Part shown: in pieces, positions 34,669-43,972 of the stretch
How positions within the stretch are numbered: position 1 is the stretch's first letter
How the letters are laid out: the number at the start of each line of letters is the position of its first letter
Source: Bacteriovoracaceae bacterium
Lineage (GTDB): Bacteria > Bdellovibrionota > Bacteriovoracia > Bacteriovoracales > Bacteriovoracaceae
Direction: 5' to 3'
NCBI GenBank assembly: GCA_947461175.1
Contig: CANHIY010000003.1
Span: forward strand, 1-62,268
DNA: 62,268 nt
Program-made: the position numbers and the translations under genes
The notes under the pieces: generated by a model
The model's database searches: none
Told to the model about the DNA's origin: nothing
Seen by the model: the letters and a program-made list of their open reading frames with translations, nothing else

Positions 34669-34839
34669 GCAGTTTCCCTTTTTAAAATATGATGAAGGTT
34701 CTCCTGCTCTATTTTAGGTGTATTTTTATTTTTCAAAAAATTAATCAATAAAAGAAAAAATTTCCCCTACCTTATCTTTAATTATTTTCAGGGAAGTACT
34801 TTTTTCTAATATCTTAGCTTTTGCCTCAGATAATGGGAG

Positions 34840-35904
34840 ATGGTATATGTAAAAGTCATGAAAACCCTAAAACTTCTTGAACTGATTTCCTGGTCGGAAA
34901 AAAACTTTTCTCACCTCCCTTGGCGTAAAGAGCGCACTCTTTTTGGAACACTGGTTTCAGAGATCATGCTCCAGCAGACCACTGTAGGAACGGTTAGAAA
35001 TCACTTTGAAAGATTTCTGGGACGGTTTCCAGACCTTAAGGCCCTGGCCGAAAGTACGGAAGAAGAACTGTTGGTGGCCTGGAAGGGACTTGGGTATTAC
35101 CGGAGGGCCAGAAACTTAAAGCGTATTGCTGAAACCTTAGCTAAAGATTACGAGGGCGATTTTCCAGGGAAGGAAGAGGTCCTTATGAAGATTCCTGGCA
35201 TCGGGCCCTATACTGCCGGAGCGTTAATTGCCATAGGAATGAATAAGAGGGCCCTTGCCGTGGATGCTAACCTAGAAAGGGTAATCGCGAGACTTTTTCA
35301 GTTAAAGAACCCAAAGGGAGTAAAACTTCAAAAAGAGATCCAGGTTTTATTTAAAGAAAAGAAAATTTTTTCTGAAATAAAATCCTATCGAAAGTTGAAT
35401 GAGGCCCTCATGGATCTTGGACGGACTTTTTGTCAGGCAAGAAAGGCTTCTTGTGAACTGTGTCCTCTCAGGATGGGCTGTTTGTCTTTTCAACATGGTA
35501 ATCCCCTAAATTTTCCTGTGGTTTCCAAGGGGGAAAAGAAAGAGGTGTCTCATGAACTTCATCTTCTAAGGATCATAGTGGTGAAGGACAATAAACTTTT
35601 AGTTTATAAGAAAGATTCATCCGAGTGGCTTTCAGGACAATATGAGACACCCACGTTTATGATTTCTACTACGGACAAAAAAATGAACCAGTATCCAAAG
35701 TTAGGGGATTTGAATTTTAAGGTGGTATGGAGTTTTAAGACGGGTATTACAAAATACAAAATTCAAAATGATGTGGTGGTTTTAAAGGAGAAGGATTTTA
35801 AAAAAATTTCTTTCTCAAAAAACTTAGAGTGGCGGTCTTTGGATTCGGAAGAGTCGAATTTTTCAACGGCGACGTTGAAGGCCTTGAAACAAATTAACAC
35901 CTAA
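34840..35904 (+). CDS. mutY: A/G-specific adenine glycosylase MutY
   Basis: Removes adenine mispaired with 8-oxoguanine. The helix-hairpin-helix glycosylase domain shows LPWRKERTLFGTLVSEIMLQ near the N-terminus, the hairpin IPGIGPYTAGALIAIG and a catalytic Asp in LAVDANLERVIARLF. The 4Fe-4S cysteines follow the C-x6-C-x2-C-x5-C spacing (CQARKASCELCPLRMGC). A C-terminal NUDIX-like domain completes 354 residues. ATG 34858 (MKTLKLLELISW) matches the family start as well as 34840 does; neither has a clear ribosome site. Confidence 0.94.
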   Translation: MVYVKVMKTLKLLELISWSEKNFSHLPWRKERTLFGTLVSEIMLQQTTVGTVRNHFERFLGRFPDLKALAESTEEELLVAWKGLGYYRRARNLKRIAETLAKDYEGDFPGKEEVLMKIPGIGPYTAGALIAIGMNKRALAVDANLERVIARLFQLKNPKGVKLQKEIQVLFKEKKIFSEIKSYRKLNEALMDLGRTFCQARKASCELCPLRMGCLSFQHGNPLNFPVVSKGEKKEVSHELHLLRIIVVKDNKLLVYKKDSSEWLSGQYETPTFMISTTDKKMNQYPKLGDLNFKVVWSFKTGITKYKIQNDVVVLKEKDFKKISFSKNLEWRSLDSEESNFSTATLKALKQINT

Positions 35905-35917
35905 GAATCAAAAAAAA

Positions 35918-36218
35918 CCGAGATCAGGAATAAGCCGGATTCTGTATTAAACTATCATTCCTCTAGGCCATGGATTACCCCATGGCTCAAGCACCCTACC
36001 CGTGAGCTCCTCGAGCAGACTCAACGCTCACCTACATGGGCTTGCACCTCGTAGAGTTTACCTGATTTCACTACAGCATTTGTGGTTTCCCACAGACCTG
36101 TACATCCTTTCTGTTGCACTTGTCCTCGCCTCACGACGGACGGGCGTTACCCGCTACGATGCTCTATGGTGTCCGGACTTTCCTCCCCCTTGCGGCGGCG
36201 ATAGTCCCCTGATCTCGG
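35918..36218 (-). ncRNA. rnpB: RNase P RNA, bacterial class A
   Basis: On the minus strand the 301-base RNA opens with CCGAGATCAGG and closes with its complement (P1). It contains the conserved GAGGAAAGTCCGGAC near the 5' end, the AGGGTGCTTGAG and ACAGAATCCGGCTTA elements near the 3' end, and a large central domain. It is the catalytic RNA that matures tRNA 5' ends. A run of eight T follows the P1 end on this strand and probably terminates transcription. A 76-codon frame on the plus strand inside it is a shadow. Confidence 0.96.
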
Positions 36219-36225
36219 AAAGGCC

Positions 36226-36255
36226 TTTATAACGAATTTATGCCCCATAAGGCAA
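36226..36255 (-). promoter_or_regulatory. Candidate rnpB promoter
   Basis: On the minus strand TTGCCT (36250-36255) and TATAAA (36226-36231) are 18 bases apart, and the RNA begins about seven bases after the -10. The -35 lies within the end of the zinc-ribbon gene, so rnpB may also receive read-through from it. Confidence 0.5.
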
Positions 36256-36921
36256 GAAGATACGGGAGCACTGGGGGCAAGTCTTTAAATTCTTAAGCAT
36301 ATCAATTTCGGACTCTTCTAAGCGGGATATTTTAAAACGGCAAAAGTAACAGCTTCCCTGATCAATTCTTGTGAAGGGACCGTGGGCGAGGTTTTTTGAG
36401 GAAATTTTCATCAGGAGTGCTTTAAAGTCAGAGGGGAGCTCATCTTGAAGAAGCTTGATCCTAAGATCAAGAGTTGAGATTTCATGATTGATTTTGTCGA
36501 TTTCAGAGTTTACTTCGGATTCAATGTCTTTCATTGTATGATCAAGGCCCACTAAGAATGTTTTGGTCTCTGATAACTCTTTTTCAATTCCTTCAATTTG
36601 GGAGAGTTCTTGGAGACCCTGGTTCTCTAGGTCCTCAATTTGTGTGGTGTAGGAGTGGATTTTCTCATCACTTCCTCCTAAGTCCTGAAGATTCTGTTTT
36701 TGAGTGGAGTATAGTTTGATCTTCTTCTCAATCTCTGACATGAGATCCTGGGCCTTGATGAGATCTTGTTTAAGTTGGTTTGATTGAGTGAGGGCTTCTT
36801 CGCGACGCTTGAGAAGCTTGGTAAGCCGGTCTTCCTGATCGAGTTTTGCTTTTAATTGGAGGGTGCGGGCGCGGTTTAAGGATTCAATCTCTTTTAGTTT
36901 GGTAAAGGACTCCACACTCAC
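36238..36921 (-). CDS. Coiled-coil protein with C4 zinc ribbon (DUF164 family)
   Basis: A long coiled coil (about 5-170) is followed by a C-terminal zinc ribbon with CYFC and CPQC near residues 192 and 217, ending in the family's RIFLPYG. The family (CdsZ/CT398-like, zf-RING_7) is widespread but poorly characterised, and members have been linked to RNA or secretion partners. The GTG start at 36921 has AAGGA about seven bases upstream. It is divergent from aroB, with 37 bases between starts. Confidence 0.85.
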   Translation of the reverse strand: MSVESFTKLKEIESLNRARTLQLKAKLDQEDRLTKLLKRREEALTQSNQLKQDLIKAQDLMSEIEKKIKLYSTQKQNLQDLGGSDEKIHSYTTQIEDLENQGLQELSQIEGIEKELSETKTFLVGLDHTMKDIESEVNSEIDKINHEISTLDLRIKLLQDELPSDFKALLMKISSKNLAHGPFTRIDQGSCYFCRFKISRLEESEIDMLKNLKTCPQCSRIFLPYGA

Positions 36922-36958
36922 TTTATTTTCCTTAGAATATGACGATAATGAAGATCAA

Positions 36959-37945
36959 ATGTTAACTTACATCAAAAAGCATGAACTCTACAAGGAGCTG
37001 GACAATTTTAAAGATGGCCAGTTCTTTGCTGTTATTGATCAAAAAGTGAAGAATCACTTGCCACAGTGGATCTCTTTTTCCGCCCACGTTTTTTGGCTAA
37101 AAAATCCGGAAGAGGAAAAAAACCTTGAGTATTACGCAAGGGCCGTCCAATTTTTTGTGGACCAGGGTATTAGCCGCACCTCTACCATTTATGCCATTGG
37201 TGGAAGTGCCACCACTGACTTTGCTGGTTTTGTTTCGGCAACTTTACTTAGAGGCATCAGTTGGGTGGCCATTCCAACGACTCTACTTGCGATGATTGAT
37301 GGCTCAATTGGGGGAAAGGTGGCAGTCAATCTTCCTCAGGGGAAAAACCTCTTGGGAGCTTTTCATTCACCAAATAAAATATTTATCTGCACAGAATTTC
37401 TTACCACACTTCCACAGACAGAGTGGTTGTCTGGTAAAGGAGAGGTTTTAAAGTATGGGTTTTTATCGAAACAAATTCATGAATTGATCCTTGAAAAAGC
37501 ACCTATGGAAGAGATTATTCTCGCCTGTGGAACATTTAAAAAAGAAGTTGTGGAAAGAGATTTTTATGAAAAAGGAGAGAGGATTTTTCTCAATTTAGGT
37601 CATACTCTCGGGCATGCTTTTGAGTTAAATCTTAAAATTCCTCATGGTCAGGCAGTGGCAATGGGTCTTAAGTATATTTTTAAAATGATGGGAGACAACA
37701 AATCGTTAACTCTATGGAGTGAGATGGTAAAAAACCTAGATTTAGTTCCTGAGACATTTGACTTAAAAGAGTTTAAAGACTTTGATGTGGAAAAGTTCTT
37801 AATTTACTTAGAAAATGATAAGAAAAAAGTTCAAGCTTCTATCCGATTGGTTCTGGTTCATGAGGTCGGAGACTGCTACGTGAAAGAAGTTCCCCTAAAA
37901 GAGTTCAAAGAAAAGATTTTAGAAGATGCAGACTTTCAAGATTAA
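36959..37945 (+). CDS. aroB: 3-dehydroquinate synthase
   Basis: Second step of the shikimate pathway (DAHP to dehydroquinate, NAD and metal dependent). Motifs visible are AIGGSATTDFAGFVSATLLR, PTTLLAMIDGSIGGKVAVN, GEVLKYGFL, and the metal histidines in LGHTLGHAFE and HGQAVAMG. The usual GGGVxGD reads GGSATTD. A start at 36863 would run antisense through the neighbouring gene, so ATG 36959 is chosen. The resulting 328 residues are short at the N-terminus compared with typical AroB. It overlaps aroA by 20 bases. Confidence 0.9.
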   Translation: MLTYIKKHELYKELDNFKDGQFFAVIDQKVKNHLPQWISFSAHVFWLKNPEEEKNLEYYARAVQFFVDQGISRTSTIYAIGGSATTDFAGFVSATLLRGISWVAIPTTLLAMIDGSIGGKVAVNLPQGKNLLGAFHSPNKIFICTEFLTTLPQTEWLSGKGEVLKYGFLSKQIHELILEKAPMEEIILACGTFKKEVVERDFYEKGERIFLNLGHTLGHAFELNLKIPHGQAVAMGLKYIFKMMGDNKSLTLWSEMVKNLDLVPETFDLKEFKDFDVEKFLIYLENDKKKVQASIRLVLVHEVGDCYVKEVPLKEFKEKILEDADFQD

Positions 37946-39110
37946 AAAGGGACATTTAAAGAAAGAGGTTTGGGTTCCTTCATCGAAATCCTACGCAAAC
38001 CGCGCCCTTATCATGGCGAGTCTTTTAAAAAAACCAATAGTCTTAAGAAACCTCCCCAAGGCCAGTGATGTGACGATCCTTTTGGATTGTCTACAAGAGA
38101 TGGGTTTGGAGTATGAAATGAGGGGGAGTGATTTAATATTTTTAAATTCATTTCCAGATTGTGAATTAAAAAAAGACATAGAAATTTATGTGGGAGAGGG
38201 AGGGACTACGGCAAGGTTTCTCGCCACCATGTGTTTATTGGGCTCCTCTACGTACCATCTTATTTTAGGTGAAAGGCTTAAGGAAAGACCTTGGGAGACC
38301 TTTGTTAACCTCGGGAAGTCTTTGGGTGCGAAGGTAGAGCTTAAGGATCATCGATTAACCATCAAGGGGCCTGTGGAATTTCCGGATAAGTTAGAGATTG
38401 ATTGTAAAAAAACCACTCAGTTTGCTACGGCTTTTGAGCTTTTAACTGTTTCTAGGAAATTAGAAATTGTCCCAGTGAACATGACCAGTTCACAAAGTTA
38501 CTGGGCCATGACCCAGAAAATGATTGAAGAGATCAATAAGAGAGAAGTTTTTGATATACCAAAAGACTGGAGTAGTGCCAGCTATCCTCTGGCGTTTGGG
38601 GCCCTTAATCATCAAATTACATTTCCTGGCTTAACTCCGGACCCCCTCCAGGCCGATTCAAAATTTGTGGACCTCTTATTAAGTTTTGATTGTCTTGATG
38701 TAGAGAGTGACAAGATGATCGTTTATCCACTTAAAAACCATCGTAGTATTAAATTTGATGTTTCTGACTGCCTGGACCTCGTTCCCACTCTTGGGTATTT
38801 TCTTGCCCATATTGAGGGGAACCATGAGCTCTTGGGAGTGGGTAACCTTGTTCATAAGGAGAGTGATCGTTTAACCGAGGTCATGAAACTTCTAGGCTCA
38901 TTTAACCGCAAGGCCACAACTGATGGAGAAAAGCTTTTTATTCAGGGAAAGAGGGAGGTCTTTATGAATACTCCCGTGCTTCAAATGCCTATGGATCACA
39001 GGATGGTCATGGCCGGGGCACTTTTTCTCCTCCACCACTCCGGTGGGGAGGTGGGGCCTAGAGAGGCAGTCTTAAAATCTTATCCGGATTTTTTTGAAAT
39101 TATTGAGTAA
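37926..39110 (+). CDS. aroA: 3-phosphoshikimate 1-carboxyvinyltransferase (EPSP synthase)
   Basis: Sixth shikimate step, joining PEP to shikimate-3-phosphate. At 394 residues it is slightly short. Visible: VPSSKSYANRALIMASL (shikimate-phosphate loop), GEGGTTARFLA (where most enzymes have GNAGT), LKERPWETFVNLGKSLGA, SSQSYWAMT, the catalytic Asp region DLVPTLGYF, and KESDRLTEVMKLL. The GEG variation in the PEP region could affect inhibitor sensitivity, which is inference. Translationally coupled to aroB. Confidence 0.92.
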   Translation: MQTFKIKKGHLKKEVWVPSSKSYANRALIMASLLKKPIVLRNLPKASDVTILLDCLQEMGLEYEMRGSDLIFLNSFPDCELKKDIEIYVGEGGTTARFLATMCLLGSSTYHLILGERLKERPWETFVNLGKSLGAKVELKDHRLTIKGPVEFPDKLEIDCKKTTQFATAFELLTVSRKLEIVPVNMTSSQSYWAMTQKMIEEINKREVFDIPKDWSSASYPLAFGALNHQITFPGLTPDPLQADSKFVDLLLSFDCLDVESDKMIVYPLKNHRSIKFDVSDCLDLVPTLGYFLAHIEGNHELLGVGNLVHKESDRLTEVMKLLGSFNRKATTDGEKLFIQGKREVFMNTPVLQMPMDHRMVMAGALFLLHHSGGEVGPREAVLKSYPDFFEIIE

Positions 39111-39125
39111 AAATCAAAAGATAGT

Positions 39126-39144
39126 GTGTCTAAAAAGTAGACAC
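39126..39144 (+). terminator. Weak candidate terminator after aroA
   Basis: GTGTCTA and TAGACAC form a 7-bp hairpin with a 5-base loop, followed by only three T; a second AAAGA/TCTTT hairpin with a T run lies at about 39149-39168. Together they could end aroBA transcription. Confidence 0.35.
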
Positions 39145-39239
39145 TTTAAAAAGAATGATCTTTTTTTCACGGTTGTCTTAACTCCCAAAAAAGAGGTGCT
39201 ACCATCCAAAGACAAGAATTTACTTCAGTGGGATGGATG

Positions 39240-40493
39240 ATGAAAAAAACAATTTATCTTCTTTCATTAGTGATGAGTTTAAAAGCACTGGCCCTTTCAC
39301 CCAATGCCATCACGTCGAGTTTTAAAAGTCTTAATTCTAAATATGCGATAGGTCCTTTGAATCAACAGAGTTTTTGTTACATCCAGAATCAGTCAGTCGA
39401 AGGGTATAGAACCAGTTCTCTTCAGAAAATTGCTTCTGTGACAAAGTTATTAACGACCTATTTTGCCTCTGAAACACTTGACCTCAGTAAAACCTATAAA
39501 ACAAAAATCTACCTCACTAAGGACAGCATGCACATTGAAGGAGGAGGAGATCCTTATTTTGATGCTGAAAAGCTTCTTCTTCTTTTTGAGTCCTTAAATA
39601 AATTAGGTTACAAAGTTTTTAAAAAAGTCACTTTCGATAAAAATCTTATCTTTTATAAAATCGATGACAGGCAAGTGGATGTAACAATTGAAAAAACCAG
39701 AACGAGGCTTTCGGAGTATTTAGGCGTTAATAATCTTAAGATTTTAAATTATAAATGGAAGGAGTTCCAAATACTCGCATTAAGAGAAGGGGTAAGACTG
39801 TCCTATAAAGTGCCGAGAATTTTATCTACGAATGTTCAGTATGAAGCTGAAAATCCTCTCTTAAATGAATCATATAGCATGTATGTTCATGAGTCGAAAC
39901 CTCTGTATAAGATTCTTAAAGTGATGAACCTTGAATCTAACAATTTGATTGCCCAGAATGTTTATTCTGAAGCCTCTCTGGTAAAAAGTTTTCCTGACCT
40001 GATGTTAGACAAGGGTGTAGAAGAGGAGAGTTTTAAGATTTACAGCGGATCTGGTCTACCAGTGATGACTAGCCCCGGAAGGCTCGATAATCTTGCCACT
40101 TGCCAGATGATTTTAAGGGTCATCTCATTTTTGCCCGAGAGTCTTCGCCGTCACGATCTTGAATTAAGTGATGTGATGGCCGTTGCTGGAAAAGACTCGG
40201 GAACCCTCGCGGGAAGATTTTCCTTTACCCCAGAGGCCAGTGGAGCAGTCTTAGCAAAAACCGGTACACTTAGAGATACCTCCTCATTGGCAGGAGTGAT
40301 TCTGGCTCGAGATTTAGTCCCTTTTGTCATCTTAAATAATACGACACAAACAGATAATGCCAGAAAACTGCAGGATATCATGGTCAGTAAAATCATACAG
40401 GATTATGATGGTACCACACCGATTGATTACACAAAAATGAATCATTCAATCTGGGAGGGTGAATTTTTAAAACACATTCCAATGAGTTTCTAA
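39240..40493 (+). CDS. dacB: D-alanyl-D-alanine carboxypeptidase/endopeptidase, PBP4 family
   Basis: Periplasmic S13 (PBP4) penicillin-binding protein that trims or cleaves peptidoglycan cross-links. ATG 39240 has GGA six bases upstream and gives signal peptide MKKTIYLLSLVMSLKALA. Catalytic motifs: SxxK as ASVTKLL near residue 64, SxN as ESNNLIAQN near 236, and KTG as LAKTGTL near 340. With 417 residues it is close to family size, with a short inserted domain between the first two motifs. Confidence 0.88.
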   Translation: MKKTIYLLSLVMSLKALALSPNAITSSFKSLNSKYAIGPLNQQSFCYIQNQSVEGYRTSSLQKIASVTKLLTTYFASETLDLSKTYKTKIYLTKDSMHIEGGGDPYFDAEKLLLLFESLNKLGYKVFKKVTFDKNLIFYKIDDRQVDVTIEKTRTRLSEYLGVNNLKILNYKWKEFQILALREGVRLSYKVPRILSTNVQYEAENPLLNESYSMYVHESKPLYKILKVMNLESNNLIAQNVYSEASLVKSFPDLMLDKGVEEESFKIYSGSGLPVMTSPGRLDNLATCQMILRVISFLPESLRRHDLELSDVMAVAGKDSGTLAGRFSFTPEASGAVLAKTGTLRDTSSLAGVILARDLVPFVILNNTTQTDNARKLQDIMVSKIIQDYDGTTPIDYTKMNHSIWEGEFLKHIPMSF

Positions 40494-40494
40494 C

Positions 40495-42201
40495 TTAAAA
40501 CTTGGGACAATTAATTTTGTCCCCACTGCCTTTACTGGATCCGCCAGTCTTCATTTTAGCACGATTCTTAGACCATTTTCCTTTATGTTCATTATCGTAT
40601 AGTGTGCAATATTTGTATTTAATATCGAGTGATAGATTTATAATTTTTTCTACATCAGCAGAGAAAGAATCATGTTTTTCTATAAATTCCAATTCCGGTA
40701 CAAGCCTTAGTTCTACTTTTTTGAATTGATTAAAAAGTTTTTCATCCCATATTTTTTTATCTTTCATAGGATCATTATAGAAGGCATTTACAAGTTCGTT
40801 TTTACTCTTCAGTTCTTCTTCAGATATGTTTAGTTTCTTTTGAAAAATATTTTTCATTTCTTTAAGTTCAAATTCATGTTGTTTAAGATTTTTAATGTCT
40901 AAACGTAAATTTTCGAGGACGTTAAATTTTTCATCCACGATTGTCTTTATTTCATCAATATTTTTATTTTTGGTTACGAGATCATTTTTAACTTGATTAT
41001 ATTCTTGAAGCTTTGTTTCAAATTCCCTTGTTTTTTCTTTGACACTATTCTGAGTGGTCATGATTGCGTAGTTTATTTTTCCAGATTCATCTTCGATTTT
41101 TGCCTTCCGGCCAGCATGATATGCTTCAAGCTTTTGTTTCTCTTCTTCAATCTTTTGTTTGTCTGTTAAGTAGGGGTCAATGCCAAAGTCCCCAGGTTTA
41201 TTTGGATCATAATCATCACCTGCTTCATTAATGACAAAAAACTTTTCATAGTCTTCTCTCTTCCGAAGATTATTATTTTCCTCAGAAGAACTTTCTTCAC
41301 CTGCCTCATCACACTCTTTTCCTTTCTCTTCCATAAGTTGGGAGATGTATTTAGCAATAAAGAGTCCTCTTTTTTTTGCTAAATCCGGGGTCTTGTCTCG
41401 GTAAAGGTTTCTAGTTGATAGAATGGGGATTTTAGGGTTTTTACCCTCTGAAAGTGTCTGGCAAATTCTATCTGCGACTTTTTGGAGTGTATTGTGTGCG
41501 GTTGGATCATTTGAAGGTTGGGTATTGCAATAATCTTTTTCATTTGAGGAGCTTTTATTAAAAAGTCCCAATGCTTTTTCCTTGTTGAACTCGTTTGTCG
41601 TAAAATAGGCACAATCATCACTAAATAGGCTTAAAAGATTAACTTCTTCTGGCTTCATATTTTCATCAGGTGTGAAAACTTTTTCTAGTGGTTTTACATC
41701 TGAAATTTTAATACTACAGTTTATGCCTTTACCATCGTTACTTGAAATAATAATTTCTTGGCCGAGAGATTTTTTATTACCTTTAACATTTTCTTCTTCT
41801 TCAAATTCTTTTTTTGAAACATTCAACTGCTCTGTGATGACCTTCATCACTTCTTGTTTTATTTCTTCTTCAGATTTACCTTTTATTGAAAAATTACTTT
41901 GTTTTAATCTCTCTTGAATTCTTTTACTCTTCCGAGTTTTAGCATGCTTGATATTCTGAAAGCACTCTTCTTTCATTTTATCGATTTCTTCTTTTGAAAA
42001 TTTTTTATTGATTTCGCTTTCACAGTATTTATCCGCCATCTTATTTTTAAGATCATCTATGAGTTGATTTTTTTCTTCCGTACATAGGCTAGGGTCTTTG
42101 GCTTCTGGAATTTTACAGGACGGGTCTTCAAAGGATGTTATTTCTTGTGCCTGTGAAGATAACCCGAGTGACAAAACGAAGAGGAGGACTAAAGCTTTCA
42201 T
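40495..42201 (-). CDS. Exported coiled-coil protein, unknown
   Basis: ATG 42201 gives 568 residues with a signal peptide (MKALVLLFVLSLGLSSQA). The first region has spaced cysteines (PSCKIP, SLCTEE, KYCESE, EECFQN). An OmpA-like stretch of short strands around 230-290 contains ILSTRNLYRDKTPDLAKKRG and is followed by AKYISQLM. A long charged coiled coil extends to about residue 500. The final 60 residues include a KYCTLYDNEHKGKWSKNRAK segment. Probably periplasmic, perhaps wall-associated. Not recognised as a known family. Convergent with dacB, 1 base between the two ends. Confidence 0.65.
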   Translation of the reverse strand: MKALVLLFVLSLGLSSQAQEITSFEDPSCKIPEAKDPSLCTEEKNQLIDDLKNKMADKYCESEINKKFSKEEIDKMKEECFQNIKHAKTRKSKRIQERLKQSNFSIKGKSEEEIKQEVMKVITEQLNVSKKEFEEEENVKGNKKSLGQEIIISSNDGKGINCSIKISDVKPLEKVFTPDENMKPEEVNLLSLFSDDCAYFTTNEFNKEKALGLFNKSSSNEKDYCNTQPSNDPTAHNTLQKVADRICQTLSEGKNPKIPILSTRNLYRDKTPDLAKKRGLFIAKYISQLMEEKGKECDEAGEESSSEENNNLRKREDYEKFFVINEAGDDYDPNKPGDFGIDPYLTDKQKIEEEKQKLEAYHAGRKAKIEDESGKINYAIMTTQNSVKEKTREFETKLQEYNQVKNDLVTKNKNIDEIKTIVDEKFNVLENLRLDIKNLKQHEFELKEMKNIFQKKLNISEEELKSKNELVNAFYNDPMKDKKIWDEKLFNQFKKVELRLVPELEFIEKHDSFSADVEKIINLSLDIKYKYCTLYDNEHKGKWSKNRAKMKTGGSSKGSGDKINCPKF

Positions 42202-42264
42202 AGAATGTTTTCCTTTCACAAGTTAATTCAATGCTTTATCGTAAAAAATGAAAAAAACTTGAAT

Positions 42265-42744
42265 TTAGTTTTCTTTTTCCTGTAGTTCCCAAGCCTTAAC
42301 TGTGAAGGGGTATTTTAATATAAATTTTCTCAACCACTGGTCATACTTTCCGGACAGGGTAAGAAGGTTTATGTGAATGACTGGCAAAAATGTGGGAAGG
42401 AACATCTTGGGTGTGGATTTCGCCTTTCCTCCATCATAAACATAGTGGCTTATGAGGGGGAGGTAGAAGAAGAAAAATGCGGCCATGAGGACGTTCAGGA
42501 GGACGTTGAGATTGAGACCAAAAACCCAGGTTTGATAGGCACTTATGACATATAAAAAGACTCCGACCACCATCCCGAAGGCATGCACCCTTCTGGCATA
42601 AGGGTCAATGTGAATAAAATAAAACCAGTCCGTGTAGGTTTGAAAGTGCTCTGGGGTATAAGTTAAATTACGCTCTTTGTGAAATTCACGGTTTTTTTTT
42701 CTTGGGATAAAGCTAGAAAATTTTGGGACCAGAACCTTTCTCAT
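42265..42744 (-). CDS. DUF962 / Mpo1-like membrane protein
   Basis: A 159-residue protein with at least two membrane segments (about 56-75 and 78-100). The segment YFIHIDPYARRVHAFGMVVG and the later LISHYVYDGGKAKSTPK resemble DUF962, whose yeast member Mpo1 is an Fe-dependent dioxygenase of fatty-acid metabolism using conserved histidines. His residues near 45, 54 and 100 are present. The family match is by eye and moderate. Confidence 0.6.
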   Translation of the reverse strand: MRKVLVPKFSSFIPRKKNREFHKERNLTYTPEHFQTYTDWFYFIHIDPYARRVHAFGMVVGVFLYVISAYQTWVFGLNLNVLLNVLMAAFFFFYLPLISHYVYDGGKAKSTPKMFLPTFLPVIHINLLTLSGKYDQWLRKFILKYPFTVKAWELQEKEN

Positions 42745-42886
42745 AACTTAAAATTCTGATTCATCCTATTCAAGTTCACAACACCTATTTAATGGCCAAG
42801 AGCAGAGGTTTGTAAGTCTTTGAAATTTTGAATTGAAATTTGAAAAGGCCATTGCCTCCTTTTAAGAATTTTAGGATGATTCCTGG

Positions 42887-43972
42887 ATGAAATGGTTTGT
42901 GATTTTTTTTCTTTTGAGCCCTTCATGTTTTTCCCAAACTTGGGAGAATGTGACCTCTTTAATCCATTCAGAAAAAGATAAGCTCTACACCCATGCTGAC
43001 CTGGTTGTCTCAAGGTCACAAGAGGTCCTCTTGGATTTTAAAACCGGAGAGGGAAGTGTTTTTGACCTTGCCTCATTAACCAAGGTTGTGGCGACGACGA
43101 CAGCTGTGATGATCTTGGTGGAAAAGGAAAAACTTAAGCTCTCCGACAAGCTGTCTAAATTTGTTCCTGATTTTAATGTTAAAGGTAAAAATCTCATCAC
43201 CATCGAGGACCTCCTGAGACACCAGGCGGGATTTCAGAGTGGTCTTCCTTATTTAGCAGATGAAACTTTTTCAAGTTACATCAAAAGAATTGCCGAAAGG
43301 CCCCTAAAGTACGCACCCCGAACCCGCATGATTTACTCCGACTTGGGTTTCATTCTTTTGGGAGAGGTGATTCAGAGGGTGACAAAAAAGTCATTGGAAA
43401 GTTTTTGTGAGGATGAAATTTTTAAACCTCTTCAAATGTTTGAAACAAGTTTTAATCCTATTAAAGAGTCTAAACATGATTGTGTTTATAGTCTGATTGA
43501 CAGGACTTGTCTTGCTCACGACCCAACGGCTGCCTATTTTTATCCCATCTCATTAGGACATGCTGGATTGTTCAGTTCTAAGAGCGATTTGGCCACTTTC
43601 GTCAAAATGCTTTTAAATGATGGAGTTTTTGATAATCAAAGAATTTTATCTCAAAAATCTATTGAGCTCATGACGTCTCTTCCTAAGGGAAAGGAGAGAG
43701 GATTGGGGTGGGATATTTCGAGTCATGCCTCCGTGAACCCGAGAGGAGATTACTTTCCCTCTGGTATTTCCTTCGGTCACACTGGTTATACCGGCACCAC
43801 CGTCTGGGTAGATCCGGGCACTAAAACATTTTACATCTTCTTATCAAATAGAACTTTCTTGGGGGATGAGGAGACGAGGTTGTCTTTTAGTAACTTTAGA
43901 AAAAAGCTTAGTGATGAGGTGGGGAAAACTTTGTTTTCCCCACCGATGAAAGAACCAAATTTTAATTTTTAA
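42887..43972 (+). CDS. Exported class C beta-lactamase-fold serine hydrolase
   Basis: A 361-residue protein with a signal peptide (MKWFVIFFLLSPSCFSQ). The beta-lactamase/PBP fold motifs are SxxK as ASLTKVV near residue 63, YSD as IYSDLGF near 150 (in the position of YxN), and a GHTGYTG near 305 in place of KTG. This pattern is common in CubicO-type esterases or D-aminopeptidases. The substrate cannot be told. It overlaps the DUF4382 gene by 4 bases tail to tail. Confidence 0.82.
   Translation: MKWFVIFFLLSPSCFSQTWENVTSLIHSEKDKLYTHADLVVSRSQEVLLDFKTGEGSVFDLASLTKVVATTTAVMILVEKEKLKLSDKLSKFVPDFNVKGKNLITIEDLLRHQAGFQSGLPYLADETFSSYIKRIAERPLKYAPRTRMIYSDLGFILLGEVIQRVTKKSLESFCEDEIFKPLQMFETSFNPIKESKHDCVYSLIDRTCLAHDPTAAYFYPISLGHAGLFSSKSDLATFVKMLLNDGVFDNQRILSQKSIELMTSLPKGKERGLGWDISSHASVNPRGDYFPSGISFGHTGYTGTTVWVDPGTKTFYIFLSNRTFLGDEETRLSFSNFRKKLSDEVGKTLFSPPMKEPNFNF

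Noticed and set aside
36002-36232. 76-codon plus-strand reading frame
   Set aside because: It lies entirely antisense to and within RNase P RNA, has no ribosome site, and the RNA explains the sequence.
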